A stretch of DNA of 64,000 nucleotides. It comes from Megascapheus bottae (taxonomy: Eukaryota; Chordata; Mammalia; Rodentia; Geomyidae). Location of the stretch: assembly GCA_024803745.1 (NCBI GenBank), contig JANJXV010001735.1, positions 1 through 64,000 of the forward strand. Direction: 5' to 3'. This document shows positions 28,059 to 40,900 of the stretch, piece after piece. Positions within the stretch are counted from its first letter, which is position 1; each line of letters starts with the position of its first letter. The notes under the pieces were generated by a model. That model searched no databases. It worked only from the letters and a program-made list of their open reading frames with translations, and had not been told where the DNA came from. The position numbers and the translations under genes were made by a program.

Positions 28059-31000
28059 CCATTTTATGACTTCACACACCTCCATTCTGAGTTTACACAC
28101 CTCCATTCTATGACTTCACACACCTCCATTCTTTGACGTCACACCTTTATTCTATGACTTCATACAACTTCATTCTTACTTTACAAACATCCATTCTATA
28201 ACTTCACACACCTCCATTCTATGACTTCAAACAGCTCCATTCTGTGACTTCACACACCTCCATTCTATGACTTCACACACCTCCATTCTGTGACTTCACA
28301 CACCTCCATTGTATGACTTCACACACTTCCATTGTGACGTCACTCACCTCCATTCTATGAGTTCACACACCTCCGTTCTGACTTCAAACACCTACATTCT
28401 ATGACTTCTCACACCTCCATTCTGTATTCACACAGCTCCATTCTGTGACTTCACAAAACTCCATTCTATGATTTCACACACCTCCATACTATGACTTCAC
28501 ACAACTCCATCTATGACTTCACACACCTGCATTCTGACATCACACACCTCCATTCTATGACTTCACAGACCTCGAATCTGTGACTTCACTCACCTGCACT
28601 CTATGACTTCACACTCCTAATTCTATGACTTTCCACACCTCCTTTCTATGACTTCACCACCTCCAATCTATGACTACACACCTCCATTCTGACTTCACAC
28701 ACCTTCATTCTGTGAATTCACACACCTCGATTCTATGTGTTCACATACCTCCATTCTATGACTTCACACACCTTCATTCTTACTTCAGAAACATCCATTC
28801 TATGACTTCACACAACCCCATTCTATGACTTCACAAACCTCCATTCTATGACTTCACACACCTCCATTCTGAGTTCACACAACTCCATTCGGTGACTTCA
28901 CACACCTCCATTCTGACTTGACACACCTCCATTCTATGACTTCACACACTTCCATTCTATGACTTCACCCACCTCCATTCTGTGATTTCACACACCTCCA
29001 TTCTGTGTTCACACACCTCCATTCTGTGACTTCACACACCTCCATTCTATGACTTCACACACCTCCATTCTATGACCTCACACACCCTCATTCTATGGTT
29101 TCACACACCTCCATTCTATGAATTCACACATCCATTTTGACTTTACACACCTCCAATATATGACTTCAAACACCTCAATTCTGTGACTTCACACACCTCA
29201 ATTCTATGAATTCACACATCCATTTTGACTTCACACACCTCCTATATACGACTTCAAAGACCTCAATTCTGTGACTTCTCACACCTCCATTCTATGAGTT
29301 CATACCATCCATTCTGTGACTTCACACTCCTCCATTCTATGACTTCACACACTTCCATTCTGTGACTTCCCACACCTCCATTCTGTGACTTCACACACCT
29401 CCATTCTATGACTTCGCACACCTCTATTCTGACTTCACACACCTCCATTCTGTGACTTCACACACCTCCCTTCGATGACTTCACACACCTACATTCTTTG
29501 ACTTCACACACAACCATTTAGACTTCACACCACCATTCTGTGACTTCACACACTTACATTTGTGACTTCTCACACCACCTTTTTGACTTCACACATCTCC
29601 ATTCCTGTGACTTCACACACCTCCATCCTGTGATTTCACACACCTCCCTTCCGTGACTTCACCCACCTCCATTCTATGACTTCACACACCTCAATTCTAT
29701 GACTTCACACACTTCCATTCTATGACTTCATAAACCTCCATTCCATGACTTCACACACCTCCATTCTATGAGTTCACACACCTCCATTCTTTGACTTCAC
29801 ACACCTCCATTTTGACTTCACACACCTACATTCTGTGACTTCACACACCTCCATTTGTGACTCCACACACCACCATTTTGATTTCACACACCACCATTCT
29901 GTGACTTCACACACCTCCATTCTTTGACTTCACACACCTCCGTTGTGACTTCACACACTTCCATTCTGTGACTTCACACACCTGCATTCTGAGTTCACAC
30001 ACCTCCATTTTGTGACTTCACAAACCTCTATTCTATGATTTCACACACCTCCATTTTAGGACGTCACACACCTCCATTTTGACTTCACACACTTTCATTC
30101 TCTGACTTCACACACCTCCATTCTATGATTTCACATACCTTCATGCGATAACTTCACACACCTCCATTCTGTGACTTCACACACCTCCATTCTGAGTTCA
30201 CACACCTCCATTCTGTGACTACCCCAACCTCTATTCTATGATTTCACACACCTCCATTCTATGACTTCACACACCTCCATTTTAGGACGTCACACACCTC
30301 CATTTTGACTTCACACACTTCCATTTTGTGACTTCACACACCTCCATTCTATGACTTCACACACTTCCTTTGTGACGTCACACACATCCATTCTATTAGT
30401 TCACACACCTACATTCTATGACTTCACACACCTTCATTCGACTTCACACACCTCCATTCTGACTTCACACACCTCCATTATGTGACTTCACACACCTCCA
30501 TTATATGACGTCACACAACTCCGTTCTATGACTTCACACACCTTCATTCTATGACTTCACACACCTCCATTCTGTGACTTCACACACCTCCATTCTATGA
30601 CTTCACACACCTTCATTCTTACTTCACAAACATACATTCTATGACTTCACACACCTCCATTCTATGACTTCACACACCTCCATTCTGTGACTTCACACAC
30701 CTCTATTCTGTGACTTCACACACCTCCATTCTGTGACTTCACACAGCTACATTCTGTGACTTCACACACCTCCATTCTCCGACTTCACACACCTCCATTC
30801 TATGACTTCACACATCCATTTTGACTTCACACACCTCCAATATATAACTTCAAACACCTCAATTCTGTGACTTCACACACCTCCATTCTATGAAATCATA
30901 CCCGTCCATTCTGTGACTTCACACACCTCCTTTCTTTGACTTCACACACCTCCATTCTGTGACTTCACCCACCTCCATTCTGTGACTTCCCACACCTCGA

Positions 31001-32830
31001 TTCTCCGACTTCACACCCCTCCAATTTGACTTCACATACCTCCATTCTATGATTTCACACACCTCCAAACTGACTTCACACATCTAAATTTTATGACGTC
31101 ACACACCTCCATTTTGACTTGACATACCTCCATTATGTGACTCCACACACCTCGCTTCTGTGACTTCACACACCTCCCTTCTATGACTTCACACACTTCC
31201 ATTCTATGACTTCACACACCGCCATTCCGTGACTTCACACACCTCCATTTTGACTTCACACACTTCCATTCTGTGACTTCACACACCTCCATTCTATGAC
31301 TTCACACACTTCCATTGGGACGTCACACACCTCCATTCTATGTGTTCACACACCTACATTCTATGACTTCAAACAGCTCCATTCTATGACTTCACACACC
31401 TCCATTCTGTGACTTCACACACCTCCCTTGTATGACTTCACACACTTCCATTGTGACGTCACTCACCTCCATTCTATGAGTTCACACACCTCCGTTCTGA
31501 CTTCAAACACCTACATTCTATGACTTCACACACCTGCATTCTGTATTCACACAGCTCCTTTCTGTGACTTCACAAAACTCCATTCTATGATTTCACACAC
31601 CTCCATACTATGACTTCACACAACTCCATCTATGACTTCACACACCTGCATTCTGACATCACACACCTCCATTCTATGACTTCACAGACCTCGAAACTGT
31701 GACTTCACTCACCTGCACTCTATGACTTCACACTCCTAATTCTATGACTTTCCACACCTCCTTTCTATGACTTGACCACCTCCAATCTATGACTACACAC
31801 CTCCATTCTGACTTCACACACCTTCATTCGGTGAATTCACACAGCTCCATTCTATGTGTTCACATACCTCCGTCCTATGACTTCACACACCTTCATTCTT
31901 ACTTCAGAAACATCCATTCTATGACTTCACACAACCCCATTCTATGACTTCACAAACCTAAATTCTGTGACTTCACACACCTCCATTCTGAGTTCACACA
32001 ACTCCATTCGGTGACTTCACACACCTCCATTCTGACTTCACACACCTCCATTCTATGACTTCACACATCCATTTTGACTTCACACACCTCCTATATATGA
32101 CTTCAACCACCTCAATTCTGTGACTTCACAAACATCCATTCTATGAATTCACACATCCATTTTGACTTCACACACTTCCTATATATGACTTCAAACACCT
32201 CAATTCTGTGACTTCACACACCTCCATTCTATGAGTTCATACCATCCAATCTGTGACTTCACACACCTCCATTCTATGACTTCACACACTTCCATTCTGT
32301 GACTTCCCACACCTCCATTCTGTGACTTCACACACCTCCATTCTATGACTTCACACACCTCTATTCTGACTTCACACACCTCCATTCTATGACTTCACAC
32401 ACCTCCATTCTGACTTCACACACCTCCATTCTATGACTTCGCACACCACTATTCTGACTTCACACACCTCCATTCTGTGACTTCACACACCTCCCTTCGA
32501 TGACTTCACACACCTACATTCTTTGACTTCACACACAACCATTTTGACTTCACACCTCCATTCTGTGACTTCACACACTTACATTTGTGACTTCTCACAC
32601 CACCTTTTTGACTTCACACATCTCCATTCTGTGACTTCACACACCTCCATTCTGTGACTTCACACACCTCCATTCTGTGATTTCACACACCTCCCTTCCG
32701 TGACTTCACCCACCTCCATTCTATGACTTCACACACCTCCATTCTATGACTTCACACACTTCCATTCTATGACTTCACACACCTCCATTCTATGATTTCA
32801 CACACCTCCATTCTATGACTTCCCACACCT
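28059..32830. repeat. HOR unit C, copy 3, right-truncated
   Basis: The unit follows C copy 2 at +11,628 through the A-like segment, segment D and the second A-like segment. It stops at about 32,830, where CTTCCCACACCT continues with GCATTCTGAC instead of TCATTCTTACTTCAG (compare about 21,195). Only isolated substitutions were seen, for example CACCTCCCTTGTATG at about 31,421 and GCTCCTTTCTG at about 31,554. The array switches to the domain II type here. Confidence 0.8.
29604..31363. repeat. Segment D, copy 2
   Basis: This segment equals 17,976-19,735 shifted by 11,628 bp with no length change detected. Shared rare variants include CTACCCCAACCTC (30,218), GACTCCACACACCACC (29,859) and ATTGGGACGTCAC (about 31,314). 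It was duplicated as part of the whole C unit. Confidence 0.78.
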
Positions 32831-33303
32831 GCATTCTGACTTCACACACCTCCATTGTATGACTTCACACATCTTCTTTCTCTAACTTCCCACACTTCCA
32901 ATGTTTGACTTCACATACCTCCATTCCATGACTTCACACTCCTCCATTCTATGAGTTCACACACCTCCATTCTTTGACTTCACACACCTCCATTTTGACT
33001 TCACACACCACCATTCTGTGACTTCACACACCTCCATTCTTTGACTTCACACACCTCCGTTTTGACTTCACACACTTCCATTCTGTGACTTCACACACCT
33101 CCATTCTGAGTTCACACACCTCCATTTTGTGACTTCACAAACCTCTATTCTATGATTTCACACACCTCCACTTTAGGACGTCACACATCTCCATTTTGAC
33201 TTCACACACTTTCATTCTGTGACTTCACACACCTCCATTCTATGATTTCACATACCTTCATGCGATGACTTCACACACCTCCATTCTGTGATTTCACACA
33301 CCT

Positions 33304-34087
33304 CCATTCTGAGTTCACACACCTACATTCTGTGACTTCACAAACCTCTATTCTATGATTTCACACACCTCCATTTTGACTTCACACACTTCCATTTTGT
33401 GACTTCACACACCTCCATTCTATGACTTCACACACTTCCTTTGTGACGTCACACACCTCCATTCTATTAGTTCACACACCTACATTCTATGAATTCACAC
33501 AACTTCATTCGACTTCACACACCTCCATTCTGACTTCACACACCTCGATTATGTGACTTCACACACCTCCATTATATGACGTCACACAACTCCGTTCTAT
33601 GACTTCATACACCTCCATTCTATGACTTCACACACCTCCATTCTGTGACTTCTCACACCTCCATTCTATGACTTCACACACCTTCATTCTTACTTCACAA
33701 ACATACATTCTATGACTTCACACACCTCCAATCTATGACTTCACACACCTCCATTCTTTGACTTCACACACCTCCATTCTGTGACTTCACACACCTACAT
33801 TCTGTGACTTCACACAGCTTCATTCTGTGACTTCACACACCTCCATTCTCCGACTTCACACACCTCCATTCTATGACTTCACACATCCATTTTGACTGTA
33901 CACAACTCCAATATACAACTTCAAACACCTCAATTCTTTGACTTCACACACCTCCATTCTGTGACTTCACCCACCTCCATTCTGTGACTTCCCACACCTC
34001 CATTCTCCGATTTCACACCCCTCCATTTTGACTTCACACCTCCATTCTATGACTTCACACACCTCCATTCTGTGACTTCACACACCT
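33304..34087. repeat. 784-bp tandem duplication, left copy
   Basis: The copy begins at a CCATTCTGAGTTCAC monomer and is followed by its sister at 34088. Shared tags at +784 are CCTTTGTGACG (33438 and 34222) and CATTATATGACG (33569 and 34353). CACCTCCATTTTGAC here reads CACCTAAATTTTGAC in the sister. Confidence 0.78.
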
Positions 34088-34940
34088 CCATTCTGAGTTC
34101 ACACACCTACATTCTGTGACTTCACAAACCTCTATTCTATGATTTCACACACCTAAATTTTGACTTCACACACTTCCATTTTGTGACTTCACACACCTCC
34201 ATTCTATGACTTCACACACTTCCTTTGTGACGTCACACACCTCCATTCTATTAGTTCACACACCTACATTCTATGACTTCACACAACTTCATTCGACTTC
34301 ACACACCTCCATTCTGACTTCACACACCTCGATTATGTGACTTCACACACCTCCATTATATGACGTCACACAACTCCGTTCTATGACTTCACACACATCC
34401 ATTCTATGACTTCACACACCTCCATTCTGTGACTTCTCACACCTCCATTCTATGACTTCACACACCTTCATTCTTACTTCACAAACATACATTCTATGAC
34501 TTCACACACCTCCATTCTATGACTTCACACACCTCCATTCTTTGACTTCACACACCTCCATTCTGTGACTTCACACACCTCCATTCTGTGACTTCACACA
34601 GCTTCATTCTGTGATTTCACACACCTCCATTCTCCGACTTCACACACCTCCTTTCTATGACTTCACACATCCATTTTGACTGTACACAACTCCAATATAC
34701 AACTTCAAACACCTCAATTCTTTGACTTCACACACCTCCATTCTATGAAATCATACCCGTCCATTCTGTGACTTCACACACCTCCATTCTTTGACTTCAC
34801 ACACCTCCATTCTGTGACTTCACCCACCTCCATTCTGTGACTTCCCACACCTCCATTCTCCGACTTCACACCCCTCCAATTTGACTTCACACCTCCATTC
34901 TATGACTTCACACACCTCCATTCTGTGACTTCACACACCT
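34088..34940. repeat. 784-bp tandem duplication, right copy with 69 bp extra
   Basis: The copy tracks the left one at +784 until the TTCAAACACCTCAATTC monomer at about 34,700. It then contains three more monomers (69 bp), including CTATGAAATCATACCCGTCC, and continues at +853. Segment D also has the AAATCATACCCGTCC monomer (about 19,265), so the left copy probably lost it rather than the right copy gaining it. Confidence 0.75.
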
Positions 34941-37900
34941 CCATTCTGTGACTTCACAAACCTCCATTCTATGATTTCACACACCTCCAAACTATGACTT
35001 CACACACCTACATTTTATGACGTCACACACCTCCATTTTGACTTCACACACCTCCATTATGTGACTCCACACACCTCCCTTCTGTGACTTCACACACCTC
35101 CATTCTATGACTTCACACACTTCCATTCAATGACTTCACACACCGCCATTCCGTGACTTCACACACCTGCATTGTGAGTTCACACACCTCCATTCTTTGA
35201 CCTCACACACCTCCATTCTATGAATTCACACACCTCCATTCTGTGATTTCACACACTTCAATTCTATGACTTCACACAACTCCATTCTGTGACTTCACAC
35301 ATCTCCATTCTGAGTTCACGCACCTCCATTCTGTGACTTCACACACCTCAATTTGTGACTTCACACACCTCCATTCTGTGACTTCACCCACCTCCATTCT
35401 GTGACTTCACCTACCTCCATTCTATGACTTCACAAACCTCCATTCTGTGACTTCACACACCTCCATTCTGTGACTTCACAAACCTCCATTTTATGACGTC
35501 ACACACCTCAATTTTGACTTCTCACACCTCCATTATGTGACTTCACACACCTTTCTTCTGTGACTTCTCACACCTCCATTCTATGAGTTCACACACCTTC
35601 ATTGTATGACTTCGCACACCTCCATTCTATGACTTCACACACTTCCATTCTATGATTTCACATACCTTCATACGATGACTTCACACACCTCCATTCTGTG
35701 CCTTCACACACCTCCATTCTGAGTTCACACATCTCCATTCTGTGACTTCACAAACCTCTATTCTATGATTTCACACACCTCCATTCTATGACTTCCCACA
35801 CCTCCATTTTACGACGTCACACACCTCCATTTTGACTTCACACACTTCCATTCTGTGACTTCACACACCTCCATTCTATGAGTTCACACACTTCCATTGG
35901 GACGTCACACACCTCCATTCTATGAGTTCACACACCTACATTCTATGACTTCACACACCTTCATTCGACTTCACACACCTCCATTCTATGACTTCACAGA
36001 CCTCGAATCTGTGACTTCACTCACCTACAATCTATGACTACACACTCCACCATTCTATGACTTCCCACACCTCCTTTCTATGATTTCACACGTCAATTCT
36101 GACATCACACACCTCCATTATGTCTTCACACACCTCCATTATATGACGTCACACAACTCCGTTCTATGACTTCACACACCTCCATTCTATGACTTCACAC
36201 ACCTCCATTCTGTGACTTCACACACCTCCATTCTATGACTTCACACACCTTCATTCTTACTTCACAAACATACATTCTATGACTTCACACACCTCCATTC
36301 TATGACTTCACACACCTCCAATCTATGACTTCACAAACCTCCATTTTATGACGTCACACATCTCCATTTTGACTTCACACACTTCCATTCTGTGACTTCA
36401 CACACCTCCATTTTATGACTTCGCACACTTCCATTGGGACGTCACACACCTCCATTCTATGAATTCACACACCTTCATTCTTACTTCACAAACATACATT
36501 CTATGACTTCACACACCTCCATTCTATGACTTCACACACCTCCATTCTTTGACTTCACAAACCTCCATTCTGTGACTTCACACACCTCCATTCTGTGACT
36601 TCACACACCTCCATTCTGTGACTTCACCCAGCTCCATTCTGTGACTTCACACACCTCCATTCTCCGACTTCACACACCTCCATTCTATGACTTCACACAT
36701 CCATTTTGACATCACACACCTCCAATATATAACTTCAAACACCTCAGTTCTGTGATTTCACACACCTCCATTCTTTGACTTCACACACCTCCATTCTGTG
36801 ACTTCACCCACCTACATTCTATGACTTCTCACACCTCCATTCTCCGACTTCACACCCCTCCAATTTGACTTCACATACCTCCATTCTATGACTTCACACA
36901 CCTCCATTCTGTGACTTCACACACCTCCATTCTGTGACTTCACAAACCTCCATTCTATGACTTCACACACCTCCAATCTATGACTTCACAAACCTCCATT
37001 TTATGACGTCACACATCTCCATTTTGACTTCATACACTTCCATTCTGTGACTTCACACACCTCCATTTTATGACTTCACAAACTTCCATTGGGACGTCAC
37101 ACACCTCCATTCTATGGGTTCACACACCTACATTCTATGACTTCACACACCTTCATTCGACTTTACACACCTCCATTCTATGACTTCACAGACCTCGAAT
37201 CTGTGACTTCACTCACCTCCAATCTATGACTTCACACTCCTCCATTCTATGACTTCCCACACCTCCTTATTATGACTTCACACCTCCATTCTGACTTCAC
37301 ACAACTGCATTATGTGACTTCACACACCTCCATTATATGACGTCACACAACTCCGTTCTATGACTTCACACACCTCCATTCTATGACTTCACACACCTCC
37401 ATTCTGTGACTTCACACACCTCCATTCTATGACTTCACACACCTTCATTCTTACTTCACAAACATACATTCTATGACTTCACACACCTCCATTCTATGAC
37501 TTCACACACCTCCATTCTTTGACTTCACACACCTCCATTCTGTGACTTCACACACCTCCATTCTGTGACTTCACACAGCTCCATTCTGTGACTTCACACA
37601 CCTCCATTCTGTGACTTCACACACCTCCATTCTCCGACTTCACACACCTCCATTCCATGACTTCACACATCCATTTTGATTTCACACACCTCCAATATAT
37701 AACTTCAAACACCTCAATTCTGTGACTTCACACACCTCCATTCTTTGACTTCACACACCTCCATTCTGTGACTTCACCCACCTACATTCTGTGACTTCAC
37801 ACACCTCCATTCTGTGACTTCACAAACCTCCATTCTATGATTTCACACACCTCCAAACTATGACTTCACACACCTACATTTTATGACGTCACATACCTCC

Positions 37901-40900
37901 ATTTTGACTTCACACACCTCCATTATGTGATTCCACACACCTCGCTTCTGTGACTTCACACACCTCCATTCTATGATTTCACACACTTCCATTCAATGAC
38001 TTCACACACCGCCATTCCGTGACTTCACACACCTGCATTGTGAGTTCACACACCTCCATTCTGTGACCTCACACACCTCCATTCTACGAATTCACACACC
38101 TCCATTCTGTGATTTCACACACCTCAATTCTATGACTTCACACAACTCCATTCTGTGACTTCACACATCTCCATTCTGAGTTCACGTACCTCCATTCTGT
38201 GACTTCACACACCTCCATTCTGTGACTTCACACACCTCCATTCTATGACTTCACACACCTCCATTCTGTGACATCACCTACCTGCATTCTATGACTTCAT
38301 AAACCTCCATTCTGTGACTTCACACACCTCCATTCTGTGACTTCACAAACCTCCATTCTATGATTTCACACACCTCCAATCTATGACTTCACAAACCTCC
38401 ATTTTGTGACGTCACACATCTCCATTTTGACTTCACACACTTCCATTCTGTGACTTCACACACCTCCATTTTATGACTTCACACACTTCCATTGGGACGT
38501 CACACACCTCCATTCTATGAGTTCACACACCTACATTCTATGACTTCACACACCGTCATTCAACTTCACACACCTCCATTCTATGACTTCACAGACCTCG
38601 AATCTGTGACTTCACTCACCTCCAATCTATGACTTCACACTCCTCCATTCTATGACTTCCCACACCTCCTTTCTATGACTTCACACCTCCATTCTGACTT
38701 CACACACCTCCATTATGTGACTTCACACACCTCCATTATATGACGTCACACAACTCCGTTCTATGACTTCACACACCTCCATTCTATGCCTTCACACACC
38801 TCCATTCTGTGACTTCACACACCTCCATTCTATGACTTCACACACCTTCATTCTTACTTCACAAACATACATTCTATGACTTCACACACCTCCATTCTAT
38901 GACTTCACACACCTCCATTCTTTGACTTCACAAACCTCCATTCTGTGACTTCACACACCTCCATTCTGTGACTTCACACACCTCCATTCTGTGACTTCAC
39001 ACAGCTCCATTCTGTGACTTCACACACCTCCATTCTCCGACTTCACACACCTCCATTATCCGACTTCACACCCCTCCAATTTGACTTCACATACCTCCAT
39101 TCTATGACTTCACACACCTCCATTCTGTGACTTCACAAACCTCCATTCTGTGACTTCCCACACCTCCATTATCCGACTTCACACCCCTCCAATTTGACTT
39201 CACATACCTCCATTCTATGACTTCACACACCTCCATTCTGTGACTTCACAAACCTCCATTCTGTGACTTCACAAACCTCCATTCTATGATTTCACACACC
39301 TCCAAACTATGACTTCACACACCTCCATTTTATGACGTCACACACCTCCATTTTGACTTCTCACACCTCCATTATGTGACTTCACACACCTCTCTTCTGT
39401 GACTTCACACACCTCCATTCTATGACTTCACACACCTTCATTGTATGACTTCGCACACCTCCATTCTATGACTTCACACACTTCCATTCTATGATTTCAC
39501 ATACCTTCATACGATGACTTCACACACCTCCATTCTGTGCCTTCACACACCTCCATTCTGAGTTCACACACCTCCATTCTGTGACTTCACAAACCTCTAT
39601 TCTATGATTTCACACACCTCCATTCTATGACTTCTCACACCTCCATTTTACGACGTCACACACCTCCACTTTGACTTCACACACTTCAATTCTGTGACTT
39701 CACACACCTCCATTCTATGAGTTCACACACTTCCATTGGGACGTCACACACCTCCATTCTATGAGTTCACACACCTACATTCTATGACTTCACACACCTT
39801 CATTCGACTTCACACACCTCCATTCTATGACTTCACAGACCTCGAATCTGGGATTTCACTCACCTACAATCTATGACTACACACTCCTCCATTCTATGAC
39901 TTCCCACACCTCCTTTCTATGATTTCACACCTCAATTCTGACATCACACACCTCCATTATGTCTTCACCCACCTCCATTATATGACGTCACACAACTCTG
40001 TTCTATGACTTCACACACCTCTATTCTATGACTTCACACACCTCCATTCTGTGACTTCACACACCTCCATTCTGTGACTTCACACACCTCCATTCTGTGC
40101 CTTCACACACCTCCATTCTGTGACTTCACACAGCTCCATTCTGTGACTTCACACACCTCCATTCTCCGACTTCACACACCTCCATTCTATGACTTCTCAC
40201 ATCCATTTTGACTTCACACACCTCCATATATAACTTCAAACACCTCAATTCTGTGACTTCACACACCTCCATTCTTTGACTTCACACACCTCCATTCTGT
40301 GACTTCACCCACCTCCATTCTGTGACTTCCCACACCTCCATTCTCCGACTTCACACCCCTCCAATTTGACTACACATACCTCCATTCTATGACTTCACAA
40401 ACCTCCATTCTGTGACTTCACACACCTCCATTCTGTTACTTCACAAACCTCCATTCTATGATTTCACACACCTTCAAACTATGACTTCACACACCTACAT
40501 TTTATGACGTCACACACCTCCATTTTGACTTCACACACCTCCATTATGTGACTCCACACACCTCGCTTCTGTGACTTCACACACCTCCATTCTATGACTT
40601 CACACACTTCCATTCAATGACTTCACACACCGCCATTCCGTGACTTCACTCACCTGCATTGTGAGTTCACACACCTCCATTCTGTGACCTCACACACCTC
40701 CATTCTGCGATTTCACAAACCTCCATTCTGAGATGTCACACCTCCATTCTATGAATTCACACACCTCCATTCTGTGATTTCACACACCTCAATTCTATGA
40801 CTTCACACAACTCCATTCTGTGACTTCACATATCTCAATTCTGAGTTCACGCACCTCCAATCTGTGACTTCACACACCTCCATTCTGTGACTTCACACAC

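Noticed and set aside
32831..32920. Non-repeat boundary sequence between domains I and II
   Set aside because: The stretch (CATCTTCTTTCTCTAACTTCCC and neighbours) looked unusual at first, but each piece is a diverged monomer and the register continues.
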